From [Eubacterium] yurii subsp. margaretiae ATCC 43715 (GTDB taxonomy: Bacteria > Bacillota > Clostridia > Peptostreptococcales > Filifactoraceae): a stretch of 64,000 bases of DNA. Position numbers and translations under genes: made by a program. Positions 47,131 to 56,176 of the stretch are shown one piece after another. The notes under the pieces are model-generated. The model worked only from the letters and a program-made list of their open reading frames with translations, was not told the DNA's origin and did no database searches. Each line of letters starts with the position of its first letter. Position 1 is the stretch's first letter. Where the stretch lies: NCBI GenBank assembly GCA_000146855.1, contig GL405246.1, forward strand, positions 482,778-546,777, in the 5' to 3' direction.

Positions 47131-47248
47131 AATACTAATCACCATTTATAATGTCACATATTTGAACTTATTGAAATATAGTTTTTTGTAGTTTTAGACA
47201 ACTAATCTTTAATATATTTTAGGACTATTTAATTGGTTTTTAGTATAA
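47131..47248. repeat. MITE-like element, family 1, inverted copy
   Basis: 118 bases, reverse-complementary to the family at 21962-22080: it begins AATACTAATCACCATTTATA and ends TTTAATTGGTTTTTAGTATAA. The centre (TTTTTTGTAGTTTTAGACAA) matches the nested copy at 13957-14072. Confidence 0.75.
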
Positions 47249-47347
47249 GGTTAATAACAATTTAGCATATTTAATAAATAAATTATTCATTTAACTAATG
47301 AAATCCTTGTAATAATATTACTTTTATATTAAAAATGAAAATTTAGC

Positions 47348-47376
47348 TTGCTTTTTGTTTTGACAACTACTATAAT
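47348..47376 (+). promoter_or_regulatory. Promoter of the inserted gene
   Basis: TTGCTT (47348-47353), 17 bases, TATAAT (47371-47376). It gives the gene between fliK and flgD its own start. Confidence 0.45.
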
Positions 47377-47459
47377 GCTGCCAAGAATAAGATGAAATTT
47401 CTTATTTTATATTTACTGATATTTATTATGAAAATGTTTTAACGAAAAGGAGGTTTTTA

Positions 47460-48068
47460 ATGTTTAAAAAGATTTTTGCATTTTTACCCCTGTTGATACT
47501 ATTTTTTAGCTTAAGTTCCAACGCTCTTGCATTGGAGCTGACACCGGAAGAAAAAACGGTCATAGCTGATAAAATCAGAAAAGAGGCGTCTATTCTTGAA
47601 CATGAAAGAGATATTAAAGAAATTAATGAAAATATGGATGACTTTATTTCTGTCTATACCATGTATAAAGAATATTATCCTGAGATGACTGAAGAAGAAC
47701 TTATTGAAGATGCTACTTCCAATATTTTATCCAAATTGGACTTTGTTGTAGATCATGAAGAATTTAATCGCATAACAGCTGTAACTTCTCGTCCTGACGA
47801 ACCTTCAGGATATGATTATATAGAAATTTATATAAACGAAAACTTAAACCCTGATTATGATGCTACAGGAGATGATGCGGTAGAAAGAAATGTAGCTATA
47901 CTAAGGGAAAATATGTATAAGTTACCTGAAGATTTTAAAGAAAGTGCCATATTGTATATCGAAGATATGGAATTGGGTATGAAGGTGGCGAAACGTGAAG
48001 AAGAAAGAGAACTTAGAGAAAAGATTAAAATCATTGGCTTTCTTGCTATTTTAATTTACGGACTTTAA
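47460..48068 (+). CDS. Secreted/membrane hypothetical protein inserted between fliK and flgD
   Basis: 202 residues. A signal peptide (FAFLPLLILFFSLSSNALA, cleavage near residue 25), an acidic helical middle with no motif I recognise, and a hydrophobic C-terminus after a basic stretch (KIIGFLAILIYGL), possibly a second membrane anchor. AAAGGAGG precedes the ATG. It has its own promoter and is bracketed by direct repeats. The last two codons and stop lie in the right-hand repeat, so the original C-terminus may have been longer. It uses CGC/CGT arginine codons. No link to flagella is evident beyond location. Confidence 0.65.
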   Translation: MFKKIFAFLPLLILFFSLSSNALALELTPEEKTVIADKIRKEASILEHERDIKEINENMDDFISVYTMYKEYYPEMTEEELIEDATSNILSKLDFVVDHEEFNRITAVTSRPDEPSGYDYIEIYINENLNPDYDATGDDAVERNVAILRENMYKLPEDFKESAILYIEDMELGMKVAKREEERELREKIKIIGFLAILIYGL

Positions 48069-48145
48069 AAATTAAACTATATTTAGAATAATTTCAGTGA
48101 TGTATTACAAACTGTAGTACATCACTTTTTATATGCCTTAAAGTA
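48061..48145 (+). repeat. Right direct repeat with terminator, before flgD
   Basis: Nearly identical to 46964-47050: the same lead sequence and the hairpin GTGATGTATTACA-AACT-GTAGTACATCAC followed by TTTTT (terminator 48096-48130). Distance between the two copies is 1097 bases. Confidence 0.85.
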
Positions 48146-48263
48146 AGTCCGTTTAAAAAACTTTAAATAATATATAGAAAAAATATAAAGTATTTGTATA
48201 AATATTCGATAAATTATAAGGTGAAATAATTTAATTTATCTCTTAATTTTTAGGGGGACAAAA

Positions 48264-48740
48264 ATGTCTATACAATCAGTGCAAAATACATCTGTAAATC
48301 CTTTGGCTGCAAATTTGAATAATAACAGCGAAAAAATGACAGATTCACTGGGCAAGGAATATAAGTTTGCGGATGTAACGGCAGACTCATTGAAGAAAAA
48401 ACAAGCTGAAGAAGAGGCAAAGAAGGCCGAAAAAGCAAAAAGAACAGGATATGACAAGGACACATTTATAAAATTGTTTGTAGCTCAAATGAAGCATCAG
48501 GATCCTATGGAACCTATGAAAAATGAGCAATATATGACACAGATGGCACAGTTTACTGCTGTAGAACAGATGAGCAACATGGCGACATCATTTGAAAAAT
48601 TCGCCAAAAATTTTGAAGATAAGGGTTCTTTCAATACAAAGATAGATGCTTTCTTAAACGAATTCAAAAATACTAATAAGGCTCTTTTGGATAAAATAAC
48701 ATCACTGGAAAATGAAATAAAGAATTTAAAGTCTAAATAA
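48264..48740 (+). CDS. flgD: Flagellar hook assembly protein FlgD
   Basis: 158 residues. DTFIKLFVAQMKHQDPMEPM...YMTQMAQFTAVEQMSNM is the FlgD N-terminal scaffold motif; the C-terminal FLN-like part of longer members is absent and replaced by a short coiled coil (SLENEIKNLKSK). Short forms are common in clostridia. It caps the growing hook. GGGGG lies upstream of ATG. Confidence 0.93.
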   Translation: MSIQSVQNTSVNPLAANLNNNSEKMTDSLGKEYKFADVTADSLKKKQAEEEAKKAEKAKRTGYDKDTFIKLFVAQMKHQDPMEPMKNEQYMTQMAQFTAVEQMSNMATSFEKFAKNFEDKGSFNTKIDAFLNEFKNTNKALLDKITSLENEIKNLKSK

Positions 48741-48784
48741 GAAAAGTCAATAACAAAAATTAAAATAAGTACAGATAATACGAA

Positions 48785-48889
48785 ATGATGAAGAATAAGA
48801 TTAAGATGAAAACTAAAAGTAGCAAAAAATATACTAAGAAAATAGATAAAAAAATAATTGGAAAAGCCGAAATAAGAAAAGTAAAATAA
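48785..48889 (+). CDS. Possible lysine-rich micropeptide between flgD and flgE
   Basis: A 34-residue ORF, about 40% lysine, lies in the 234-base gap between flgD and flgE. No RBS is visible and the A-rich composition makes such ORFs likely by chance. Listed because nothing else explains the gap. Confidence 0.15.
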   Translation: MMKNKIKMKTKSSKKYTKKIDKKIIGKAEIRKVK

Positions 48890-48974
48890 AAATATAGAAA
48901 AATAAATCATAAAATGTCTTAAAGAATAAGATGTACTATGCCAAGGATGGGTTTAATATGGGAGGATTATCAAT

Positions 48975-50399
48975 ATGATGCGTTCTATGAATTCCGCCGT
49001 TTCTTCTTTGAAGAATCATCAGGCGAGAATGGATGTAATAGGAAATAATATAGCAAATGTTAATACAGTAGCTTTTAAGGCAGCAAGAACAACTTTTAAA
49101 GACACATACAGCCAGTTGACAAGAGCAGCTTCCGGCTCAAGTGGAGACAGAGGGGGTATAAACCCGGGACAGATAGGTCTTGGTATGAACCTAAGCTCAA
49201 TCGACAATGCAATGGACAAGGGTACTGTAGAGACTACTAATATAAATACAGACTTGTACATTGACGGAGAAGGATTTTTCATGGTTGACGGACCGGATGG
49301 AAGATTCTATACGAGGGATGGTAATTTCGGAGTTGACGAAGAAGGTTATCTCGTAAATAAAAACGGTAACTATGTTATGGGTTATCAAGCTGACAAAGAC
49401 GGAAATATAATAGAAAAAATAGATAAGATACAAGTTCCTATAAAGGATGTATTAAAACCTAAGGTAACAAGCAATATACAATTAGAAGGAAACCTAAGCT
49501 CCAAGACTGCTGAAGGTCTGCCTTCACCACTTCCTAATACACTTGCTACAATATATGACAAAAAACCGGTAGATCCTGCTGATCCGTCAAAAGGCTTCAC
49601 GTATACTGTAAAGCCTGAACTTGCTGAAGGATCATCACCTAAGAGAGAAAGTATAATAGGAAAGACTATTACTACTTCTGTAATAGATTCACTTGGTGGA
49701 GAGCATACAATACAAGTAGACTTTGTAAAAGAAGGTCCAAACACTTGGAGTGCTTATGCCTTCTATAAGACTCCTGACGGAGCAATGGTTCCTGTAACAG
49801 GTTCAACTATAAATACAAATCCTGCTACGACAGCAGACGGAAAGGCTCTTACAGGTTTCAAATTCACAGACAAGGGTTTGGTTGATCCGGCAAATGCGGT
49901 AAAAGAACTGACATTTACTCTTGATCCATCTGGAATCAACGGAGCAGCTCCAATTAACAACTTTAAGATAGGTCTTTCATCGCTTACTCAATATGAGTCA
50001 AAATCTACTGCTTTTGCAAAGACTAATGACGGATATAAATTAGGTGAACTTACAAAGATGAGCATTGGCTCTGACGGAAAGGTTATAGGACAGTTCAATA
50101 ATGGAGATACAAAGGCTCTTGGCCAAATTGTAACTGCAACTTTCTCAAATGTCAACGGTCTACAAAAACAAGGGGACAACCTATGGTCACCTACTGAAAA
50201 CTCAGGAGAAGCAAATATAAATAAACCCGGTTCAGGTGGAAACGGAGCGCTTCTTTCAGGTGCTCTTGAAATGTCAAACGTGGACTTGGCAAAAGAATTT
50301 ACAAATATGATAGTAACACAAAGAGGATTCCAAGCAAACTCAAGGGTAATAACTACAACTGACCAAATGCTTGAAGAACTTGTAAATCTTAAGAGATAG
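48975..50399 (+). CDS. flgE: Flagellar hook protein FlgE
   Basis: 474 residues. N-terminal RMDVIGNNIANVNTVAFKAARTTFKD and C-terminal EFTNMIVTQRGFQANSRVITTTDQML are the hook/rod signatures, with a variable outer domain between. GGGAGG lies upstream; ATG 48978 is an equally possible start. A terminator at 50527 follows. Confidence 0.97.
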   Translation: MMRSMNSAVSSLKNHQARMDVIGNNIANVNTVAFKAARTTFKDTYSQLTRAASGSSGDRGGINPGQIGLGMNLSSIDNAMDKGTVETTNINTDLYIDGEGFFMVDGPDGRFYTRDGNFGVDEEGYLVNKNGNYVMGYQADKDGNIIEKIDKIQVPIKDVLKPKVTSNIQLEGNLSSKTAEGLPSPLPNTLATIYDKKPVDPADPSKGFTYTVKPELAEGSSPKRESIIGKTITTSVIDSLGGEHTIQVDFVKEGPNTWSAYAFYKTPDGAMVPVTGSTINTNPATTADGKALTGFKFTDKGLVDPANAVKELTFTLDPSGINGAAPINNFKIGLSSLTQYESKSTAFAKTNDGYKLGELTKMSIGSDGKVIGQFNNGDTKALGQIVTATFSNVNGLQKQGDNLWSPTENSGEANINKPGSGGNGALLSGALEMSNVDLAKEFTNMIVTQRGFQANSRVITTTDQMLEELVNLKR

Positions 50400-50526
50400 A
50401 TAATTATTATATGGTAATATTGTTTTTTCTTTAGTGGTAATATTTTTATTAACCTTGAAGGAAGAACAGTCTCATGTTTTTAATATAAACAATACTAAAG
50501 TCCTAAATATAATAATAACGTAAAAG

Positions 50527-50556
50527 ACACCTAATTGAAATATAGGTGTTTTTTTA
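50527..50556 (+). terminator. Intrinsic terminator after flgE
   Basis: ACACCTA pairs with TAGGTGT around nine bases, followed by T7. It divides the cluster into an early (flgB-flgE) and a later (flbD-flhG) unit. Confidence 0.85.
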
Positions 50557-50964
50557 CGGGAAAATAAATTTTTAAACTATAAGATAATATAGGATTAATT
50601 AATCAGAAAATAAAAACAAAATGGGACAAAACATTCAAAAAAATACTAGATAAAAATAAAATTGTATGTTATAATCTGTGCTAATGGTTTTATGAAAAAA
50701 ATATTGAAAAATATTGATTATCGTCCGAAATATATAGTGGTATCAATGTGCTATAAGAGTAAAATGTGTAAAATCTATTTTATTTGTGTAATAATATAAA
50801 TAATTTTATAATTATATTGAAAAAATATTAAATTTTTGTTAATATTGTCTTAAATTTATGAATAAATTACACTATTTCACTTTTTCCTTAAGTTACATGG
50901 CTTTGGAATTTTATATTTCAAGGTGTTTTTATTGTTTTATTTGAGTTGAGGAATTGATTTTTAT
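50557..50964. other. Leader region of the flbD-motA unit
   Basis: About 400 AT-rich bases. A TATAAT at 50670-50675 is a candidate -10, with a poor -35 (TAGATA). No clear sigma-28 box, hairpin or repeat copy is visible. Confidence 0.35.
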
Positions 50965-51174
50965 ATGATTAAATTGACGAGATTAAACGGAGACGAGTTT
51001 GTTATAAACGGAGATTTGATTGAGATTGTAGATGCAAATCCCGATACTGTTATAACACTTACAAGCGAACATAAATTCGTGGTAAGAGAAAGCATTGACG
51101 AAGTTATAGAAAAAGTTATTGAATATAAAAGACAAGCAGGCTTGCAAGTAAACATAAGAAGAAGAGAGGTATAG
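50965..51174 (+). CDS. flbD: Flagellar FlbD family protein
   Basis: 69 residues with LNGDEFVINGDLIEIVDANPDTVITLT and VRESIDEVIEKVIEYKRQ, the hallmark of the small Firmicute FlbD family that lies before motA. Its role is unknown but it is conserved in motility operons. No strong RBS is visible before ATG 50965. Confidence 0.9.
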   Translation: MIKLTRLNGDEFVINGDLIEIVDANPDTVITLTSEHKFVVRESIDEVIEKVIEYKRQAGLQVNIRRREV

Positions 51175-51179
51175 TGTAA

Positions 51180-51956
51180 ATGGATTTAGCTACAGTCATC
51201 GGTCTCGTCGGCGCATTTGCAGCCATGGGGCTGGGTATTATATCCGGTGGAGCCGGATTTGCCACTTATATAGATATACCTTCATTTTTCATTACGGTAT
51301 TGGGTGCGATTTTCGCCAGTATGATTGCCTTCCCTATGTCTACTATTAAGGATTTGCCTAAGCTTATAGGAAAGACTTTTAAAAGCGAAGCAACAGATCC
51401 GTCAAAGACTATAGAGTCATTAATTGAACTTGCTAACAAGGCTAGAAAAGACGGTCTGCTCTCACTTGAAGAAGCTGCAAGAGACATGGGAGATCCATTC
51501 CTACAAAAGGGCTTGATGTTGATAGTCGACGGTACGGATCCTGAGCTTGTGAGAAATTTGCTCGAAACAGAGCTTGACTTCATCGAGCAAAGACATAAAA
51601 ATGGTCAAGGACTCATGGAGATGATAGCGAGTATGGGACCTGGTTTCGGTATGATAGGAACGCTGTTTGGACTTGTTGCCATGCTTAAAAACTTGAGTGA
51701 TACGGCATCACTTGGACCTAATATGGCGGTTGCTCTTATCACAACATTGTACGGTTCAATTTTGGCAAATGTGTTTTTCACACCTATGGCAAAGAAGCTG
51801 TCTGTTAATTCAGCAGTTGAGATGCTTGAAAGAGGAATAATATTGGAAGGCTTACTTTCAATACAAGCCGGTGAAAATCCTAGAATCATAGAAGAAAAAC
51901 TCAAGGCGTTTTTACCTCCGTCTCTTAGAAAAGCATCAAGTAAAGAGGGAGAATAA
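51180..51956 (+). CDS. motA: Flagellar motor stator protein MotA
   Basis: 258 residues with four membrane segments. GGAGFATYIDIPSFFITVLGA near the start and GPGFGMIGTLFGLVAMLKNL (about 152-171) are the MotA signatures; the conserved cytoplasmic charged loop lies between. With MotB it forms the ion channel driving rotation. GAGAGGTA lies before the ATG. Confidence 0.97.
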   Translation: MDLATVIGLVGAFAAMGLGIISGGAGFATYIDIPSFFITVLGAIFASMIAFPMSTIKDLPKLIGKTFKSEATDPSKTIESLIELANKARKDGLLSLEEAARDMGDPFLQKGLMLIVDGTDPELVRNLLETELDFIEQRHKNGQGLMEMIASMGPGFGMIGTLFGLVAMLKNLSDTASLGPNMAVALITTLYGSILANVFFTPMAKKLSVNSAVEMLERGIILEGLLSIQAGENPRIIEEKLKAFLPPSLRKASSKEGE

Positions 51957-51958
51957 AA

Positions 51959-52711
51959 TTGGCTAAGAAGAATATAACTTATGAGATAAAGATGGGTGCT
52001 CCGGAGTATATGAACACCTATGGTGATATGATGACATTGCTCCTATGTTTCTTCGTGCTCCTGTTTGCGATGTCAAATATCGACGCCAAGAAATTCGAAG
52101 CTATAGTAATGTCTTTTCAGGGCTCTCTTGGTGTACTTGACGGTGGAAATACACTAAGCTCTGAAAATAAGATAGAAAAAGGCTCTGTGTTTGAAGGTCA
52201 AAGTAGTTCTGTGGCAGAGTCCAATAATTTTGAAAAGATGGAAAAACAGATTAAGGAATATCTGGAAGAAAATAAACTTGAAAAACAGATAAGTATTTCA
52301 AATGAAGAAGAAGGACTTGTCTTAAGATTTCAAGACAGCAGCTTATTTGACCAAGGAAGTGCGACTCTTAAGCCACAGTCATACAATGTGCTCAAGTATG
52401 TAGGTGGTATACTCAAGAGTAAGAATTTCAAGGATAAGTTCGTAAGCGTCGAAGGACATACCGACAATGTTCCTATAAGCACGTCTACGCACCAGTCAAA
52501 CTGGGAGTTGTCAAGCAACAGAGCGTCTAACGTCGTAAGGTATCTAATAGAAAATCAGGGTATAGATCCTAAGAGACTCTCTACAGCGGGTTACGGTGAG
52601 TATCACCCTGTAGCTCCTAATGATACGCCTGCAAATATGGCAAAAAACAGGAGAGTTGATATAATGATACTGAGGACTAAGGACTCAAAAGCAGTAAAAA
52701 ATAAGAAATAA
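51959..52711 (+). CDS. motB: Flagellar motor stator protein MotB
   Basis: 250 residues. One membrane segment (about 20-42) begins YGDMMTLLLCFFVLLFAMS, with the ion-binding Asp in YGDM. The OmpA-like peptidoglycan-binding domain follows with VEGHTDNVPIS and NRRVDIMIL. TTG 51959 after GGGAG. A 25-base tandem repeat (52742-52791) lies in the gap behind it. Confidence 0.95.
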   Translation: MAKKNITYEIKMGAPEYMNTYGDMMTLLLCFFVLLFAMSNIDAKKFEAIVMSFQGSLGVLDGGNTLSSENKIEKGSVFEGQSSSVAESNNFEKMEKQIKEYLEENKLEKQISISNEEEGLVLRFQDSSLFDQGSATLKPQSYNVLKYVGGILKSKNFKDKFVSVEGHTDNVPISTSTHQSNWELSSNRASNVVRYLIENQGIDPKRLSTAGYGEYHPVAPNDTPANMAKNRRVDIMILRTKDSKAVKNKK

Positions 52712-52741
52712 ATATAAAGTAAAATACAAAGTATTCAAATG

Positions 52742-52791
52742 ATTGTATTAAAATTGATAATAGATAATTGTATTAATGTTGGTAATAGATG
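52742..52791 (+). repeat. 25-bp tandem repeat between motB and fliL
   Basis: Two units, each ATTGTATTAA...TAATAGAT plus one base, lie back to back (52742-52766, 52767-52791) and differ in a six-base centre. Confidence 0.6.
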
Positions 52792-52825
52792 ACTTATTTT
52801 TCAGCATAAATTTAAGAGGTGAAAG

Positions 52826-53266
52826 ATGGATTCCAAGAAATTTACAGTTCTGTCTATAGTGATATTCGTCCTGTCACTGCTTGTTTTTGTAGCAACATTG
52901 GTGCTTGTAGTGTTCAAACCTACAGGTAATCCACAAAATGCACCGAAAAAAGAAAAGAAAGAAGCTACTCAAAACATAGATGTAGGAGACATAACGACAC
53001 AGATAGGCCAGGCGGGAAGATTTTACAAGGGCTTTGTTGTCTTGGAAGTCAAGGGCAAGAAAACTCCTGAAACTATAAAGGCGAAGATGCCACAGATAAA
53101 AGACAGTATTATAACATCCATATCTGCTATGACTGCAAACGAGATGACAAGTCCTGAGGGTATGAGTAAACTTAAGGATAAGATAAAAAATGATGTGAAT
53201 GCAATAATAGAGTCTGAGACACAAGATGTGGTCAGTGTGTTGTTTACTGAAAATATTATCCAATAA
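52826..53266 (+). CDS. fliL: Flagellar basal body-associated protein FliL
   Basis: 146 residues. One N-terminal membrane segment (about 9-31) and a periplasmic domain with an ending (VNAIIESETQDVVSVLFTENIIQ) that fits FliL. It supports stator function. AGAGGTG RBS before ATG. Position between motB and fliM is canonical. Confidence 0.9.
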   Translation: MDSKKFTVLSIVIFVLSLLVFVATLVLVVFKPTGNPQNAPKKEKKEATQNIDVGDITTQIGQAGRFYKGFVVLEVKGKKTPETIKAKMPQIKDSIITSISAMTANEMTSPEGMSKLKDKIKNDVNAIIESETQDVVSVLFTENIIQ

Positions 53267-53284
53267 CTGAGGGTGGTGTGAAAT

Positions 53285-54283
53285 TTGGCGGAAGTATTAT
53301 CGCAAAAAGAAATAGATGCGTTACTGTCAGCGCTTGGTGACGGTGATGTTTCTGTAGATGATATAAAGGAAGAGCAAAAGGAAGTCAAGATAAAAAACTA
53401 TGACTTCAAAAGTCCTAAAAAATTGGCAAAAGATCAGTTGAAGACATTGTCGATAATACACGATAATTACGCCAGAGTGCTTAGTACGTATTTATCAGGG
53501 TATTTAAGGGTAATAACTGAGATTGAGGTATCTTCTGTGGAAGAACTCTCTTACTACGAGTTCAACAACTCCATATCAAATCCTGCCATGATTGCAGTAG
53601 TCAATTTTGAACCTTTGCCGGGGCAGATAATATTGGAGACGTCGAGTAAGCTTGCCTACACCATGATAGATAGGATTCTTGGTGGTGACGGACTTTATGA
53701 TGAGGAAAATAGAGATTTCTCTGAAATAGAACTAATCATACTTTCAAAGTTAGTTAGAAATATAGTAGGCTATTTTTCCGAGGCATGGGAAAATGTGATA
53801 GAACTCTCACCTTACTTGGAAAAGATAGAACCTAATTCACAATTTGCTCAGATAGTTTCGCCAAATGAAACTGTTGCACTTATAACCTTATCGGTTAAAA
53901 TAGGCGAGGTTGAGGGACTGATGAACATCTGTCTTCCTAACATCGTATTGGAGCCGATTATACAAAATCTTTCTACCAACTTCCTATTTTCCGGAATTAA
54001 AAAAGAGTTTGATGAAAAGGGCAAGAAAAACCTCGAAAGCAATGTGAAAAAAGCTAAACTTGAAGCAGTTGCGATAATAGGAGACACCTTTATAACTGTT
54101 GAAGACTTCATATTTATGCAGGTAGGAGATGTAATCAAGCTCAATAAAAAGGTGGATGAAGAACTGGAACTTAAGGTTGCCGGAAAAACTAAGTATCTAG
54201 GTTATCCGGGAACTTATAAGAAGAATATGGCTTTTAAAATAAACAAAGTAATAGAAAAGGGTGATGAAGAAAATGGCGAATGA
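53285..54283 (+). CDS. fliM: Flagellar motor switch protein FliM
   Basis: 332 residues. The N-terminal CheY-binding peptide LSQKEIDALLSALG, the CheC-like middle with LGGDGLYDEENRDFSEIE, and the C-terminal SpoA domain are all visible. TTG 53285 follows GAGGGTGG. It forms most of the C ring and reads phosphorylated CheY. It overlaps fliY by 11 bases. Confidence 0.96.
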   Translation: MAEVLSQKEIDALLSALGDGDVSVDDIKEEQKEVKIKNYDFKSPKKLAKDQLKTLSIIHDNYARVLSTYLSGYLRVITEIEVSSVEELSYYEFNNSISNPAMIAVVNFEPLPGQIILETSSKLAYTMIDRILGGDGLYDEENRDFSEIELIILSKLVRNIVGYFSEAWENVIELSPYLEKIEPNSQFAQIVSPNETVALITLSVKIGEVEGLMNICLPNIVLEPIIQNLSTNFLFSGIKKEFDEKGKKNLESNVKKAKLEAVAIIGDTFITVEDFIFMQVGDVIKLNKKVDEELELKVAGKTKYLGYPGTYKKNMAFKINKVIEKGDEENGE

Positions 54284-55514
54284 TATGCTTTCCCAAGAAG
54301 AGATAAATGCTCTTTTGAGCGGTGTTGTAAATAACGACACTACTGATGTGCAAGACGTAGAAACTAAGCAAGAACTCGTAGACGCTTTCACAGACATGGA
54401 AAAAGATGCTATAGGTGAAATTGGAAACATAAGCATGGGTAGCGCCGCTACTACATTGTTTACTTTATTAAGCCAAAGAGTGGAAATAACTACTCCGACA
54501 GTAAGACAAACAACAATAGCCAAGATAGCTGAGAGTTATCCTCTACCTTTTGTATCTGTGTTTATAAAGTATTCTGTTGGAATAGATGGGATGAACCTGC
54601 TTATTTTGAAAGAAGATGATGTTAAGATTATCACTTCTTTGATGCTTGGAGGAGATGGAGTAAGCGACTTACCTGAAGATCTCACGGAGATGCACCTAAG
54701 TGCGATAAGCGAGGCTATGAATCAGATGATGGGTGCTGCATCGACTTCACTTTCAGAGATGCTCGGTGGCAAGATTGATATTACACCACCTAAAGTAAGT
54801 AGGGTGAATTTTAAGGGAGATAGACTTGATCCTGATATCATTGATCCTGCTCAAGAGATAATGTGCACTTCATTTAGGATGAGAGTCGGCAATCTCATAG
54901 ACTCTGAGATAATGCAGATACTTCCTATTGAATTTGCAAGGAAGTTGATAGATAAGATAATGGGTAATACAGGAGTTAGTGAAGAAGTTGTAGAGCAAGA
55001 GGCTCCGCCTGTACAGGAACAACCGCAACAGGCTGCTCCACCGATTCAGGAAGTGCCACAGGCTCCACCGGTGATGCCGCCACAGGAGCAATATCAAGCA
55101 CCACCGCCACAATATTACCAAGCACCGCCACCGCAGTATTATCAGGCTCCGCCTATGCCTATGCAGTATGAGCAGATGCCATCACAGCAGAGTGTGAGGG
55201 TGCAACAGGCACAGTTTTCAAGTTTTGATTCACTTGCAATGAGCAATATTCAAGTACCTGAAAATATGGACTTGATAAAGGATGTAATGTTACAAATTAC
55301 CGTTGAACTTGGAAAGACGGTAAAACCTATAAATGAGATACTTGACTTCAAACCGGGAAGTGTACTTGAGCTTGACAAGGTGGTAGGTGAGTCTTTGGAC
55401 ATACTTGCCAACGGTAAAAAAATTGCTACCGGCGAAGTAGTAGTAATAGATGAAAACTATGGTATAAGAATTACAGATATTGTAAAGCCAGATAAGAGAT
55501 TACAAAGTTTATAA
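54273..55514 (+). CDS. fliY: Flagellar switch phosphatase FliY (FliN-type C-terminus)
   Basis: 413 residues. Order: CheY-binding peptide MLSQEEINALLSG; two CheC phosphatase half-sites (EIGNISMGSAATT about 46, and SEAMNQMMGAAST about 150); a Pro/Gln/Tyr-rich linker (about 240-305, with repeated APPPQYYQ units); and a C-terminal SpoA/FliN domain. It removes phosphate from CheY and completes the C ring. ATG 54273 with GGGTGAT upstream is preferred to 54261/54264. Confidence 0.93.
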   Translation: MANDMLSQEEINALLSGVVNNDTTDVQDVETKQELVDAFTDMEKDAIGEIGNISMGSAATTLFTLLSQRVEITTPTVRQTTIAKIAESYPLPFVSVFIKYSVGIDGMNLLILKEDDVKIITSLMLGGDGVSDLPEDLTEMHLSAISEAMNQMMGAASTSLSEMLGGKIDITPPKVSRVNFKGDRLDPDIIDPAQEIMCTSFRMRVGNLIDSEIMQILPIEFARKLIDKIMGNTGVSEEVVEQEAPPVQEQPQQAAPPIQEVPQAPPVMPPQEQYQAPPPQYYQAPPPQYYQAPPMPMQYEQMPSQQSVRVQQAQFSSFDSLAMSNIQVPENMDLIKDVMLQITVELGKTVKPINEILDFKPGSVLELDKVVGESLDILANGKKIATGEVVVIDENYGIRITDIVKPDKRLQSL

Positions 55515-55536
55515 AAAATTAGGAGGATTTTTAAAG

Positions 55537-55899
55537 ATGGCAAAAGGGATTTTATTAGTTGATGATGCGGCATTTATGAGAATGATGCTTAAAGACATAT
55601 TGGTTAAAAACGGATATGAAGTTTTGGGTGAGGCTGAAAACGGACTTAAGGCTATAGAAAAATACAAGGAGCTTAATCCGGATTTGGTTATAATGGATAT
55701 AACGATGCCTGAAATGGACGGGATAGATGCCGTAAAAGAAATCAAGAAGATAAATGCCAATGCAACTGTCATTATGTGTTCAGCGATGGGACAACAAGCC
55801 ATGGTTATCGAGGCTATTCAATCAGGAGCAAAAGACTTTATAGTTAAGCCTTTCCAAGCTGACAGAATTTTGGAAGCTGTTAAGAAGGTAATAGGTTAA
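55537..55899 (+). CDS. cheY: Chemotaxis response regulator CheY
   Basis: 120 residues, receiver domain only. Acidic pair DD (9-10), phospho-acceptor Asp54 in IMDITMPEMDG, a Ser at the switch position in MCSAMG and Lys in IVKPF. Phosphorylated by CheA (not in the window), it binds FliM and FliY. GGAGG RBS before ATG. Lies in the usual clostridial place after fliY. Confidence 0.96.
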   Translation: MAKGILLVDDAAFMRMMLKDILVKNGYEVLGEAENGLKAIEKYKELNPDLVIMDITMPEMDGIDAVKEIKKINANATVIMCSAMGQQAMVIEAIQSGAKDFIVKPFQADRILEAVKKVIG

Positions 55900-55903
55900 T
55901 AAC

Positions 55904-56176
55904 TTGTTGGACTTAGTTATTCAAATAATACTTTACACTATTTTAATAGTAGTAATGATATTAGGTTTGAAAAAGGCATCTATTTTTGTAGAAAAGAGAA
56001 ATTACAACTTTTACAAGGATAATAATATGAAGGTCCTTGAGAAGATAGTTCTTTCAAAAGATAAGGAAATATTTCTTGTTGAAGTATACGGCAAGAAGTA
56101 TTTCTTAGGTGCTTCCAATAATAACATATCTGTTTTAAAGGAATTAGATTACAAAGATGATACTGACAGAAAATAA
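55904..56176 (+). CDS. fliO: Flagellar biosynthetic protein FliO/FliZ
   Basis: 90 residues. One membrane segment at the start (about 3-22) and a small cytoplasmic domain with KVLEKIVLSKDKEIFLVEVYGKKYFLG, the FliO consensus. It helps FliP assemble in the export gate. TTG 55904 or the adjacent TTG 55907 could be the start. Overlaps fliP by 20 bases. Confidence 0.85.
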   Translation: MLDLVIQIILYTILIVVMILGLKKASIFVEKRNYNFYKDNNMKVLEKIVLSKDKEIFLVEVYGKKYFLGASNNNISVLKELDYKDDTDRK

